The notes below the pieces were generated by a model. That model worked only from the letters and a program-made list of their open reading frames with translations. It ran no database searches and had not been told where the DNA came from. From Aselliscus stoliczkanus (Eukaryota; Chordata; Mammalia; Chiroptera; Hipposideridae): a DNA stretch of 64,000 bases. The translations under genes and the position numbers were made by a program. The stretch covers positions 64,465,117-64,529,116 of the forward strand of contig CM066740.1 of the NCBI GenBank assembly GCA_033961575.1. Direction: 5' to 3'. This document shows, piece after piece, positions 46,408 to 59,250 of the stretch (its first letter is position 1; every line of letters starts with the position of its first letter).

Positions 46408-46423
46408 AAGATAGCTTAACTTT

Positions 46424-48570
46424 TAAAGAATATAAATATCTTTACAAATGCAAATCAAAACAAGATAGCCCAAATAAAGTCTATGTTTGCAATAATATTT
46501 TGCAAATAATTATTTTTGAAGATAATCACTAAATCAGAATTCACCCCATTCCTGAGCTTCTCCTTACCCCAGTTCAGACCTCAGCAGCTTATAATATCTA
46601 AACCAAGATTCAATATTCTTTAATGACATCTCTCCATGCCCCTTAGTCCTCACACCCTACACCTCTTTCTGAGTCACGCAAACTGGAAGAAGAAAGAGGT
46701 TATTTCACCCACAAACATGCAAATGTAAGCTAATTGACTGTTGACTATCACAGTTTTAAGTACTACAAGCACCTCTTTAGAAGCAAAAAACAATAAAAAT
46801 GAAAACTTTCCCTATTGTTATTTCCCCAGATATCATCCAATTGATACCTACCTTCTACAGCTCTCAAATGGCATGCTACCATCTCAGCCACAGAAACAAC
46901 CAAGTTGCTAGAGCAGAGAGAAGAGAAGAAATCACAGCCTATTCAGAAGAGCTGGCCTTGCTGTAGAGCGGGTACAGAGGATCTCCCAGGTAATTGGGTG
47001 TGCATACTAAGGACCAAATGGAAATAGAGAAGAGCCCCATGGTGGTAGAGAACACATTTTGGGACAGGATGATGAGTCAGGAGTCAAGAATGGTGGTTAT
47101 AACCTTAAGTTACTTTTCCCTAAGGTTTATTTTGTTAGCAGTACTCTTTTGTTTATAATGATCTCTTGCTTCTGCCAGAATACAAGGGAATGGAATGTTT
47201 TTCATCCATTATGATTTATTCTTTTGCTCAAAAATCTATGAAAGTTACCCAATGAGGAAATCAATATTTGGGGTATTTAGTTTATTATTGGTGTACAAGT
47301 ATCAAAGCTTAATCAGTCCAAGAAAATATTGTTCATCTTTTACTCCCACACCAATTCTATCTCTTACCATGAGGAACAGACAGATAATAACATAACATAA
47401 TAGCAGGTTTTTTTCACAGCTCATTATCATAAATCATTGCTTGATAGTTGATGTCTAATAAATAAGCATTTAAAATTAGCCAGGAGCTGAAATTTTGGCT
47501 ATCAGAAATGCTATGGACTCGAATCTCATACTTTTAAAATATCTTCTATTACAAGTTTTGCACTTAGAATTCCTTTGTTTTATATGTTCTAATTCATTTG
47601 GCTTAAACTTAAATACACTCACAATAACAACTAAAAAAAAATGAAGACTCTGTCACAAATGCTGAATAGTGTTCTTTGACAAGAATTTAGCTCTTTAGCT
47701 AACCATTAAAGTAATGGTAAAATAATAGCAAATAGTACCCAAAGCAAAACCATAGCAAAGAGTGACCCAAGAATTAGAGTGTGTTGCAAATACTGGTCAT
47801 AGAAAGTACTAAAATTTCTTAGCCAATGCCAATCATTAAAGTTAATGGAAAATTCAGAGCAATGACTAATAATTGAAGTGAATAGAGAATTGATAGCACA
47901 TGCTGATCAGCAATGTTAATGGAAAAGTTCTCACACCAAACTGCTCGTTTTCAGATGTCATTGCAGAATAACGAGAAGCTGTGTGAGTTTTGACTCTTAT
48001 GTTGACATTTCCCATTTCTTTGTGTTAATCACATGTAGGTGATGTGAAATAGGCACAGCCTATTGTGGCAACAGGGGGTTAATTATGACTCCAAATGTAT
48101 TTGCAAAGGTGTGTTTCTTATGACTTTGGTGCCCTGAAAATGGAATGGATCACCTTCTAATTGTGCACAGGATCCCCTAGAGCTGTCTAGCATGAGAATC
48201 TGGTCTTCAGATTTGGAATTCGAAAAGCACCTTTTCTTCTTAGTACCGAATGCCACTGGTTTCTCAGTGCAGAAGGAAATCAACAATCCCACAGAAATGT
48301 AACCTTTCCTGTCCTGTCTCTAACTAAACAAAGAACTTTTCTGCACGTGATCATAGCCCTGAATTTATTCCTCTTATTTCCAGTGTGCTTTGTTCAAGTA
48401 TTAGATTGACTATACAAGATAAACTATCCAGTGAAGACAATGACTGTCCAATTGATAGCATTTGGACCACAGGAATTGCATGGGGCCAGAACTGATGGCA
48501 TGTAATCAGGAAGTATTTGTCAGCACACCTTTTACTGCAAGTACCCAGGTACATTCTTTCCTAAATATTC
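46424..48570. other. Unrecognised stretch with faint degenerate repeats near 47.7-47.9 kb
   Basis: No gene recognised. Between 47700 and 47935 phrases like 'ccattaaagtaatggtaaaataatagcaa', 'tcattaaagttaatggaaaattcagagcaa' and 'agcaatgttaatggaaaagttc' recur, which may be an old degenerate tandem repeat. Confidence 0.4.
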
Positions 48571-48574
48571 CTGT

Positions 48575-48725
48575 TCCTTCCAGATTTTGTACATTTGCCT
48601 TTCCCCTGCTCCTCTTATTATTCCATCCTCTATCTTACTTGTGAACTCAAACTTATTTATCTTTCAGTGCCCTGCCTTCATCCCACCTTTACTATGAGGC
48701 ATTTTCTGATTATCTCCTGATTTCA
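48575..48725 (+). mobile_element. Probable L2 fragment
   Basis: Phrases 'tgtacatttgcctttcccctgctcc', 'gtgaactcaaacttatttatctttcagtgccctgccttc' and 'aggcattttctgattatctcc' follow the L2 3' region. Diverged. Confidence 0.55.
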
Positions 48726-48956
48726 CTTATTTGCATAAGCAAACACTCATTGTCTGCATTGAGAATTTGATATTCATACTATCCCTGTATTATTTTACAT
48801 ATACTGCTATCTAAATCTTAATTAGTCCAACCAATATTTTGCAACAGGATAATACACTCCTTTTAACAAAAGGAGTCTGGTGATTCTTTGTCTTACCCAC
48901 AGTACATACATCTCAATGGCTTCCACATAAGGAGACAGCAATGAAAAAAAAAAAGT

Positions 48957-49160
48957 GAGAGGACCATTGAAATTAGCGTCAGATATCTAGGTTTAAGTAA
49001 TAATTATCTCTGCCATTGAAAAATCCTGGGAGATTTCCCAAGTCGAGCCCCTGAGAATCAGTTTTCTCTCTCAGCAAAATGGGAGAATTTCTCGGCAGTA
49101 CATCGCACACTTGGTGGTCAGGAGCAAATAAGATCACAGATGTGAATGGGCTATATTCAT
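48957..49160 (+). mobile_element. MIR relic
   Basis: 'gtcagatatctaggtttaagtaataattatctctgccattg', 'tttcccaagtcgagcccctgagaatcagttttctctctcagcaaaatggg' and 'gagcaaataagatcacagatgtgaatggg' follow the MIR consensus order. Confidence 0.65.
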
Positions 49161-52100
49161 ATGTAAATGAATATATTGCAAATATATCTCATTATTGTAA
49201 TAAGTGTTCACTACACGTTTGAGCATAGTTTTCAATACATAATTTTTAATTCATAGTTTTCAACAATAGCTTTTAGCTTCTTCTGAGGGAAGATGGAACA
49301 GAAAATTTCCTAAATAAATAAACTTGAAAAATAATATAATACAATTTAATGAGTAAAGGGAAAGTGAAGTGAGAGATGGCAACAAATAGAGCCAATAACT
49401 ACGATGGGAAATATGGTCTGTAAACCTGGAGCCTAAAAGAGCGCATAGCTCAGTAAGACCAGCATTTGACATTTCTATGCAAAAAGGTGAGTTTAAATGT
49501 AAATCGTTTTTGAGTGCAAGTGTGTTGTATTTCATTAATTGCCCCAAAAAACACTATATTCTTGTCTCAAGACACTCAATCGAAAGAACAGAATAGTCTT
49601 CCTATAGGATAAAAATTTGAACTATAATATGTGAAAGAGTTCAGATTCAAAACTTATTAAATCTTGACCTCATATAATTTTTTATTTTGACTAAAAGACA
49701 AATAAGAATAGGTATAAAACTCCAGTTCATATCCCATACTGAAATTATAAAATATAGGTTAATTATCTATTTAATGAGAGAAAAGTCATAAACACAAGAA
49801 GTAAAGTTGAAAGCATTAGGTTCATTTGAATAGGGTACAAATCATTTTTTACTTATGTTTTATAAATGAAGGAAGGAGAAAAATGGAAAAAAAACAGATA
49901 AGGATTTTTTTGATTTGGAGAATAGTAAAGACAGAGAAATATGTAATGGTAGACCCAAATTCAACTGCCTTCTAAGATCAGACAGGTTATATAAAATAAG
50001 TGGATGGTTATTTACAGTGTGTGGAGTAGATGTCGAAAATGGAAGGAAGGATATAAACAAATGAATTCAAACTTTTGAAATAATACATGTGCCATGCAAA
50101 AACCTCCATTACAAAAATACCTGTAAATACTGGATAGATAATTACAAACTTTAAAAAAAAAAAATCATGGCTAGAAAGATCAAAAGAAAGACAGGAAAAT
50201 GTCCAAGAAATAATAATGTGAGGGACCCCAACCAGAGCTGACACTGTGGCTGTCTTGGAGAGCATCCTGCACACAACAGCCGACAGGTTTCAGTTATTAT
50301 GTCCGGAAAAGGACAGATTTAGGACACTGGGCCTGCAAAAAACCTGTATGACAAAGGCCTCTGGACCTAAACCCAATATCTACATGCTCAATTGAAGGGT
50401 AAATTGGAAAACACATTATCAGCACAGAAAGACAGTAGGAATTCTTTTCATTTCAACCTGGCCTCAGAGTGAGATAAAATATTGTCCTGAGAATACAGCC
50501 TTGGAATGGTGCTGCTCCTGACTTTGGGGATATGTTTTATATTACATGCATGGTTTCCAAACCCCTAAGTGTAAAAGTTGACAAAAAAAAGTACACCAGG
50601 ACCTACTGAACCCTGAAGCACCTAGCAGAAGGACGCAAAGTACTTTTTGAAGGAATCTGGCTTTATAGCATGAATACTCCATCGACTATGTACTCATAGT
50701 CTGAAATTACAGAACATCTGAGAATAAAACAGCAGAATATCCCACAGCATAATGAAACTTTCAACAACTTGATAGAATATTGGGGAAATGCCACAAAATT
50801 TGAGTTTAAAGTATAGTCTCAAAAAAATTCAAAATCATAGAAAATAAGACACTCTCAATAATGAACAGATATTAGTTGAACAAATGATTGAAAGTCGTAT
50901 TCTGCTTTAACTTCAAATGCCTGACCACTCTCAAAAGCCTCACAGAGATTATTAAAAACAAACAAGAAAAAATATTCAACAGAAAAGTAAATTATATGCA
51001 TTGATCAAAATTCACAGCCTGTGTAGGTTTGGGGGAATTTCTGAGGCTAGGTGCCTCATCAAAGTAGGAGATTGGCCTTTCCACCCTCCAAACCCATAAA
51101 ATGCAGGATTTGAGGTAATGATCAGTTTATGCTCAAGAAGGTTTCTGAGAAAGCACTCTCCTTGATTTGGAGCAAATTTTCAATTTAAGAAAAAAGACAT
51201 GGATGGATGGAAGGAAGCAGTGTGGAAGATGGGGATTCTGGTTTTAATGAACTGATCATTTCAGAAAGGTCAGTGGAAATATTGCTGCAAGGAGGTCAAT
51301 AGGAAAAGGAAGACAATTAGAGTATTAAGCAGCTGTGGAAGAGGTGTTATCAATACATGATATTATATAGCTAGCTAGGGGGTTTTTCATCTGGAGAAGT
51401 AGCCAAAGATGGTAGATTTAAGGAGCATGGTTGTGATGACTTGCCTTGACATTGGTGGACTGAAGAAGCCAAGCTATTTGTGAGTGTGATAATATCAGCC
51501 CCCAGGTTAACTGCTCAGCACTCAAAAGGGCAAGCTCCTGAGTTCTCGAGGCATCTTGTAAGGACAATGCTCCCAATCCGTGATTTTTGCTACGGGTCTG
51601 GAATGGTGTACTATAAGTCTCTTGTATTTGCTGATCTTTGAACTTGGGAGATTATTTGGATTCCAGAATTCTCTACTGTAAACCTAACTAAGTGGCTAGA
51701 GCTTTCTAGGAGGCCTACTGTTCTCAGTGCTCTAACTTGAAATGTTTCTTAGATCTGGTTGAAAATGCACATTGGGAAGAGTTCTACACAGATGGTTGAA
51801 GATGCGATTTGCAGGATCCCATATGGCTTCTACCTGGCAGAGTTACAGTATTATGTGGTGAGAACAAATCCTGAGGCTTTGAGTCTTGTAACTGGGAAGC
51901 CCTGAAGTGGTTTTGAAAGAATTTTCCTCCAGTGTTTGAGAGCAGGATTGAGTGGGGCCTGGGTTGCTTCCCTTTAGGAGTCATATTGGCTAAAGATGGT
52001 TAGGAAGCTGAAGCTATGGATCTTAACTCACCTTACAGAATCACGTTTTAAAGGTAAAAATTACACAGTGCTGTATTATCATATACCATGATCATAACCA

Positions 52101-52278
52101 TTGCAAGCAAACTTCCCCTTTCCTTTTCTAATGCTGCTGAAATAATATGCTCTTCTCTATAGTAATTTCTTAGTCCTTTAGAGAGATCAATACTGTACTG
52201 TATGTATAAGGGAAAAAAAAAATCAACAATTGAGCTCTCCTTACAATTGGTATATGGATTCCTATTTTCTTAGTGTGT

Positions 52279-52280
<2 letters not shown>
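49161..52280. other. Unrecognised stretch of about 3.1 kb
   Basis: No gene, RNA or confident repeat. The 95- and 88-codon minus-strand frames (49260-49547, 50008-50274) are hydrophobic-rich chance frames with no domain. Confidence 0.45.

Positions 52281-52330
<50 letters not shown>
52281..52330. repeat. (TG)n microsatellite
   Basis: Uninterrupted TG run of about 25 units, one of the longest dinucleotide runs in the window. Confidence 0.97.
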
Positions 52331-52332
<2 letters not shown>

Positions 52333-53230
52333 GACATGGATAAATTTACATGTTCTCGGTTCATATTTTTATTGTCCCTTTAAGATTTTAAAGAAAGTAA
52401 AGAATAAGATAAAATAAGAAATAATTGTTTAAATGGCATTTAAAATTTTTTTCAAGTCACAAATGCCAAGACATTGTAAGGAAAGGGTCACATTCAACCT
52501 TTCTAAAGAAATGAATCAAACTTTGCTATCACTACTTTTGACGCTGGTTCCTTGTGGGTGGTCCTTTATTTCACAGGGCATATTAATCTCTTGTTATGCA
52601 TGACAGCCACTACTGTGTGCATCTCAGTACAGGACAATAAAGGGACTCCAGAGTTCCCTTCTAAACTTAGTGACCAGACTTCTCTTACTGTGACAAATGT
52701 TTATGGATTCTTCTAATTACACGTCTGGTTTAAAGCTAAGATACCAAGAGAATACAGTTCTCTTTTGTAAAGTTCCCAAGGTTTCTCTATAATAATCAAT
52801 TACCATAATGAGTTTTTTTAAAGCTTCCATTCATCATTTTCTTAAAATATATAAACTACCAGGATAAAGATAAATAGCCATAGCTAGCAAACCCTGAGGC
52901 ACTCTACCAAAGGTTTCCTTTAAATCAAAATCAACTGGAAAACATGTTGGGTTTTATTTCAAAGTCAATCCTGCTTAGGTTAAAAAAAATTGTGGGAAAC
53001 AAAAAAAGTAAAAGAAAATCCATAAGTTGGCTTCACAAGAAGACAATGCCTCATTATCACAGTCATCATATTCTCCCGCATGTGTTAAGTGGGTCTCAGT
53101 AGCCAGTCACTGCAATACTAAAGCTAGAAATTCATTCTTTACTTGGGCCTTTCCTTACCTACTAACATTTTCTCCTGTTCATGGAAAAACAGTACCCAGA
53201 TTGGGAGTTAGTTGACAAGTCTTTATCCAA
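52331..53230. other. Unrecognised stretch
   Basis: No gene or repeat family recognised. Confidence 0.45.
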
Positions 53231-53234
53231 ACCT

Positions 53235-53460
53235 GGGTTTCTCAGCCTAGGTCCTATGGCTGTTCTGGGAGGTACAATTCTTCCCTGTGGGAAGCTGTTC
53301 GGTGCATTGCAGATGTTTAGCAACACCCCTGGCTCCACCCACCAGCTGCCAGTCGCAGACTCCGGTTCCCCTGAATTGTGATGACCCAAACTGTCTTCAG
53401 ATATTGACAAGTGTCCCTGTGGGGCAAAGGCCCCTCTCATTTAGGAATAACTGCTCTATA
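53235..53460 (-). mobile_element. MER5-like (hAT-Charlie) DNA transposon relic
   Basis: In reverse orientation the order 'gggtttctcagcctaggtcctatggctgttctgggaggtacaattcttccctgtgggaagctgttcggtgcattgcagatgtttagcaacacccctggctccacccaccagctgccag' follows the MER5A consensus. The right part ('caaactgtcttcagatattgacaagtgtccctgtggggcaaaggcccc') is its other end. No coding capacity. Confidence 0.83.
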
Positions 53461-53639
53461 CTTTCCATAAGCATTAAATGTGAGAGAATTCAGTAGAATA
53501 TTCTGGTAGCACAAAGATGGTAAGAAATTGAGAAAACTGGGGCAAAGAATAATAAGATGAATCAGCTGTTTGGAGCTTGGAAGGGATGAAACTGGGTAAG
53601 ATTTGGGTGATGGTGGATGAGATTAGTATCACGCTAAGG

Positions 53640-53935
53640 ATCTGGCTGCTTGCAGCTTGGAAAAGTTAAAAATCGAGACAAGGTTGCTGGAAAGAAAAGC
53701 AAGTTTACTCAGAATTCCGGCATTCTGGGAGGACTGCGGACTCCTGTCCAAAGGCCATCTCCCTGACCTAGAATGGTCAGAAAATTTAATAGCTTCACAA
53801 GTACAAAGGATAGGGGGAACCGGTCAGGCAGGTCCGTGGACTGACCTCACTTTCTGGAGTCTAATCTGTTTTAAGATAATGTTATCTCCAGACTCAGCCA
53901 CTGTGGCCTGGGGCTTCATGTTTCTCTGGTAATAA
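53640..53935 (+). other. Possible LTR-like repeat, uncertain
   Basis: 'ggttgctggaaagaaaagcaagtttactcagaattccggcattctgggaggactgcggactcctgtccaaaggccatctccctgacctagaatgg' has the look of a dispersed repeat and covers a 91-codon frame. I recognise the style and not the family, and I do not call the frame a gene. Confidence 0.35.
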
Positions 53936-55279
53936 CTGCATGGGAATTGCAGAATGGATTCCTGTGTCCTGGTGCTTGAGGGCTGAAAAATTCCCCTTTC
54001 CAGGTTAGGATCCTGTTGATTAAATGAATTCATGAGGTATGTGTAGATTTAGGAAGAGAACAAAACAGAGTTTTTAAGTCAATTAGTGAGAGAAAAACAC
54101 CTTAATATCAGGGTGGATCTGACAGCAAACTAGATAAATCTACCTATGTTATTGACTCCACGAGTTTCACCCTTACAAAAAGACAGTGAAGTCATGGAAA
54201 TGTTTCCTAGGTCAGTTAGCCATGGTTGTCCCTTATTAAATTACTATTCCTTAAATGTGTACTTTCTATAAGATACATTCTTCAGTCTCTCTCTGCTCTT
54301 TGTCCCTGCTCTCTCCCTTGCTTATCTTACATCTCATGTCTTTATCATGAACTCTAGGAGGCCCTTTTATCCTTCATCTCTCTTCCTAATTTAAGACTCA
54401 AATTCAAAATAGCTGCCATACACTTGCACCCTACATATTCCCCATGACACTGCAATTTCTGCTCAAACTCCTAGTCTCCCAGGCTTTGGGGCTCCTAGAC
54501 TTGTATTCATAACCAGAAGGATTTTTAAGAAAAAAACACAAAGAAAAATGCATTTTTTTCCTTGCCTTTACAGTTTATTTCCATGTTATTATATCCCATA
54601 TCCTACCTGATCAGGCAGAACAGGTAGGACACAAGATTTGAAATTAAAAACAACAAAAAAAGACTTGAGTCCTAGCAAGGCCATGTTTTAGCAAAGCTAC
54701 ATCAGGCAAATCATATTTCTGAGTTTGAATTCCTGCTGTGTAAATGGTGCTTCTTCCAAAGGTCCTTAGTGGCTTGAGTAAGATACCAAAAGGCCCGGAG
54801 GGGATCATCCACCCAGGGAAGTGTCTGACATTTAATATGAATCTAATCAAAGATTATTTTCCTTTCCATTGTTGCTGCTGCTGCTATCCAGAGTGAGGTT
54901 CCTGCTGGTATCACTGTGCTGTTTTCTTCCCATCTTATCAATCCTGGGCCATTGGTCACCATTTCCTAGTAGGTATATGAATTGCCTGTTTGGTTGTGCT
55001 TTTACGAACACTGAGCATGCTTAGCCTTTCTCCTTCTCTGTCCTCTGCTTTTGCCTTACCTTATTGCTTATCATTGTTGTTTTAATGTGCATTGCTGTGG
55101 TTACTCAGTATATTGATCATTGGTTAATATCTTTATTAGCATTTATATTTATTAATTTATAAATTATCTATGATCCTTAATCATTTTTCCTCTGTGTTGT
55201 TTTTCTCATTTGGATTATAAAAAGTTTTGGTATATTAAAATATTAATATTTGTACATGTAGAATTTTTTTTTTTAGTTT
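53936..55279. other. Unrecognised stretch
   Basis: No gene recognised. A tiny (TGC)n run of about five units lies near 54870. Confidence 0.45.
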
Positions 55280-55291
55280 GTGAATGGAGTC

Positions 55292-55436
55292 CATTTTTTT
55301 TTTTAATTATTAGTTTCAGATGTACAAAACAATGCAATAGTTGTCCTTTTCACCCCTTACAGAGTGACAATCCCCCTTCTCCATCCACTGCCCTCTCTAT
55401 CCCCTATAGCATACATATCTATTACAATTCCATTGA
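55292..55436 (-). mobile_element. Severely 5'-truncated L1, 3' end only
   Basis: About 145 bp in reverse orientation: poly-T, then 'attagtttcagatgtacaaaacaatgcaatagttgtccttttcaccccttacagagtgacaatcccccttctcc'. It is the same 3' end as the larger L1 at 24565. A 12-bp target-site duplication with one mismatch is seen: GTGAATGGAGTC at 55280-55291 and GTGAATAGAGTC at 55437-55448. Confidence 0.9.
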
Positions 55437-55448
55437 GTGAATAGAGTC

Positions 55449-55961
55449 TTTAAAGCAAAGAAGAAAGTAACAAAATAAGAGATGGATGAACTTAACCATT
55501 AATATAAATTGCCCTATTTTACCTGTACTGAAAGATTAATTTCCTAATATTGAAAAATATGCTTATGTGTTGGTGCATTAGAAAAAAAAGCTTCAACATA
55601 TATGTGTATTAAATGATTATTTACATCAGTGAGATTATTGATAATTGTTATTTTTCTTTTCATACATTTTAATTTCACCTAAATTTCAATGAATTTGTAA
55701 TGCTTTTGTAATAAAACAAACTAAACAAATATAATTTTAATTGTTTGTAAAGGTAGGTAAGCAAAATTAGCTGCAATTGCAGTTAGTTGGGCAAGTAGTC
55801 TACATACTGAATACACCTAATAATTGTTTCATGATAGTGATGGTAACTTTAAAAGGATCTCTTTAAAGTATTATTTTTAATATTTGGAAGTTCTCAACTT
55901 ACAGAATTATAAAATATTCTGGTAACAGGTTCTTAGCAAGAATCTGATTTAAAAAAACACT
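55449..55961. other. Unrecognised AT-rich stretch
   Basis: No gene or repeat family recognised. Confidence 0.45.
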
Positions 55962-56100
55962 AGGCTTGGAACTACAAGAATTAAGTTAGAATTCTGACTT
56001 CATTACTCATTAAGAGCATTCCTTAGACAAGCCACCAAGATTTTATAGCTCAGTATTTCCTTGGTAAGTAGTATATTTCCATCTCTTCCTTATCTTATAG
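55962..56100 (+). mobile_element. MIR relic
   Basis: 'aggcttggaactacaagaattaagttagaattctgacttcattactcattaagagcattccttagacaagccaccaagattttatagctcagtatttcc' follows MIR order. Confidence 0.6.
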
Positions 56101-57625
56101 ATGTGATGGATTCAAGAGAAAAAAAAATTAAAAAACAGTGGTAGGTAGTCTTAAACGGTTTAAGACTACATTTTGTTTTCAAATAAAGTATGAAATGTAA
56201 TGTCAAATCATCATGCATCAGAGGGTACTCCCTTAAAATATTTTATATGACTAATAACATGAACAACTGTTTTCCCTGTATTATCATTATTCATTGGCTT
56301 CTTGACTCCGAAAGTTTCTCATTCATTTTTTTCTGTCACACATTTCTGAAGAAATATTTTGGGTGACCCTAACCAGAATCCTGAGTTTCAAACAATAACA
56401 TCTGAGCTGTGCCTAAAAATAAATATAAATATGTACCATCCCAACTAACCTTTACACTGAAGACATCGGCTGTACACTGGAAGGAAAGTAAGAATCGTCT
56501 GAAAAGAGAGGTATAAATTACCAGAAGTACAGTCAGCCCCCTCTAACTAGTATCTTTGGAATATCATAGATCTTACATGACATATTTTTTACATAAATGA
56601 TACTTAAGTTGGTACTTATTTATGGGAGGAAAATGACTGGGTTGCTTCAAAATAAAATATATCCTATGACAATGACTTATACAGAACATTGAGTTTATGG
56701 AAAAAGCAGTGGTCCAGGGAAATACCTTCTTTATTTATGCCAAGGACTTAAAAAATGCTACATTTAATTTTAATACCATGATGAGCAGTGTTCCTCCTGC
56801 CTGATCAGCCTCATTACACTGCAGCGTGTATTTAATTTTTATCAATTATTTAAAAATGGGCAGTGCACTCAAAAAAAGACAGAAAAAGTGAGAGACGTGT
56901 ACTGTACAGCTTCTTAGACCTACAAAACATTGTACTCAATTGTATGAAATAATGAGAAACAAATACAAAAAGTTTATTTTTGGTAAATCCTGGGCCCATG
57001 ATTTGATTTATTCAGCCACCAAAGATAATGATTGTTAATTGTGTAAGTAACTGTAATTCCTATTTGTGACAAAAATATCTCTGCTTTTCTTCTTAGCAAT
57101 TCTTTACTTTCATCTACCTAGATGGATTCATCAAATTTGGGTGAGGCATCACATTACTGTCACTTTTAGACTCTCCCTTTTAATCATTGCCACGATTTTC
57201 CCATTTTTCCGTAGTGTGAAGCAATCTCAATCAAGGTCTCCTTTCTAAATTTCTCTTAAAAAGTGAAAATGCAAAGTATGTAAACAAACACAGCAGTGAT
57301 GTGGGAAGTTCCAACACCCTAAAGAATTTCTGGACCAACTAACAAGACAAAGAAAAATTATGAATCAAACCTTTTAGTTGACTAGAATCCTTCATTCTTC
57401 AAAGTACTACTTGTTTATTTTATTTTCATATTTTAATTCTTCTTCTTCTTTCAGATATTCATGTTTAGGTTTATTAATATTTATCTCACCCTTGTCTTTC
57501 TTTATTCATATCATTCAGAGTGTCTTCTGTTTTAATTTTTTGCTTTATAAATTTTTACTTATACTTTTACACTATATGTGGTTTCAAAATTATTTTTAAA
57601 ATATTGGCCTATAGTAGGTGATATT
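56101..57625. other. Unrecognised stretch
   Basis: No gene recognised. A phrase near 56528, 'agtacagtcagccccctctaactag', recalls a DNA transposon end but no partner end was found. Confidence 0.4.
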
Positions 57626-57629
57626 ATGT

Positions 57630-57740
57630 GGATATAAGCCCTGACCCTGTCTCTGATTGTGGTCAAATATTTTAACTTCTCTGGGCTTTAGCACCTCTGC
57701 TGTAAAATAAAAATATTTTTAGCTAAGTACTAAAATAAGA
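57630..57740 (+). mobile_element. MIR relic
   Basis: 'ataagccctgaccctgtctctgattgtggtcaaatattttaacttctctgggctttagcacctctgctgtaaaataaaaat' follows the central MIR core. Confidence 0.65.
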
Positions 57741-57877
57741 ATTGACTATGAAAATGAGAATATATTTGGTTAAATAGGTAGTATTTACATCTCTTTTCAG
57801 TAGGAAATTTGTGATTTTGTGGCTAATAGAATATTCAAACAGTATCTATTTTTATTTTTAATTCATTTATTATATCT

Positions 57878-57990
57878 CCCCCCACTAGAATATAAGCTAG
57901 TTAAAAGAGCAAGAACTTGGTTTTACTCACAGTTAAATTCACAGCCGTAGGACAGTGATTTGGTATAAGATGGTAGCTCAGAAAGAATAT
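57878..57990 (+). mobile_element. L2 3'-end relic
   Basis: 'cactagaatataagctagttaaaagagcaagaacttggttttactcacagttaaattcacagccgtaggacagtgatttggta' follows the L2 3' end. Confidence 0.65.
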
Positions 57991-59149
57991 TTAGAATTAA
58001 TTTAAATTAACAAATATTCACATTTCTAAAATAGCTTAGCCACACTCTTCAATTGAAATAACTTTTTTGTTTTCATTAAAATATATTAAAAATTATTTCA
58101 CTCATATTTAGGAATCCAGGAAAAACAATCCCACACATCAACTGTCTTGGAGATTCTTAAAGGAATAGCTTTTATTTTTTAAAGATAATGTTTCAAATTC
58201 ATCTATTTTATTCTGCCATACTGAAGTGCTATTGGAAAATAAAAGGATTAGCATGGGTCAGTCATAAAAGGCCATATTAGACCCTCTGGGATAATTTGTC
58301 AAAGCGGTGTACAGCGTTTTAACCATGGGATTCTTATTGACTAATGGGAGTCATGCTGCTAAAACCACATACACCTCTTTCAAAATGTATCTCTAAGTGT
58401 TTTGCCACTGACACTTGTAAGCAATGAAATGGTGCACTTTCTTTCTAGACATCAACATTATCATGTTTATATCAGCATGATTATGAACTTTTTGTCTACC
58501 ATTATAGCTGGGTTTTCATTATACTATCACTGGCTTCTTAATAGCATAAAGCCCCAATTTTCAGTGGATATTGTTAGGACATTTTTTTTAACCACATTTG
58601 TTTGTGACAAGACAGTATTTTCCTGATAGAAAAATATTTCTTTTTATATGTGCATATATATTTGAAATCATCCACTAAGTTATTCATTTACATTCTTCTA
58701 AATACAGCTTTCTAATGTAGAGCTCTAGTTTGGAAAAAATATAACAGTGTTATGACTTTGTTATAAAACAAATATAGTCTCAGCACCTTGCTGGCCTACT
58801 GTAAATATATGATTTTTAATAAAACAAGAATAAACATTTAACATTTCTTCACCAAAATATATTAGTTATGACCTGCAATATGGCTGTAGTACTAAATTTC
58901 TTCTAAATATGAGGTGTCTACTGTGCCAGATTATATGATGACTTCACAATATGGGCAAATGTTCACCAGAAACCATAAGGTCATTCCTAATAAAGTCGGC
59001 TATTACATAATATAAAAAACTATTACATAGTAATTCATTTCAATAGTTTCCAAATAGAAAATAATTGAAAAAAAATGAATAGGCTAACTACATAGGGCTC
59101 TGAATTTTGGGCTGGTGTTTAAGCAACAGTCCTAGGTACTTTACTATCA
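57991..59149. other. Unrecognised AT-rich stretch
   Basis: No gene or repeat family recognised; a 74-codon frame at 58402-58626 has no domain. Confidence 0.45.
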
Positions 59150-59250
59150 TAGAGTCTTAGCACTAAGAAGACTATCAATAACCTCATAGTCAATTTTTCC
59201 TTTTCCTCCCATTTGCAGATGAACAAACCCAGAGAACATGATTAAAATGT
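59150..59250 (-). mobile_element. Possible MIR or L2 relic
   Basis: 'cattttgcagatgaacaaacccagagaacatg'-like text (here 'ccatttgcagatgaacaaacccagagaac') is the familiar central phrase of MIR/L2-class repeats. Orientation uncertain. Confidence 0.4.

Noticed and set aside
53657..53932. 91-codon plus-strand frame that looks protein-like
   Set aside because: The DNA has the look of a dispersed repeat, there is no recognisable domain, and no splice or promoter context was found.
54868..54887. (TGC)n triplet repeat
   Set aside because: Only about five units; too short to be notable.
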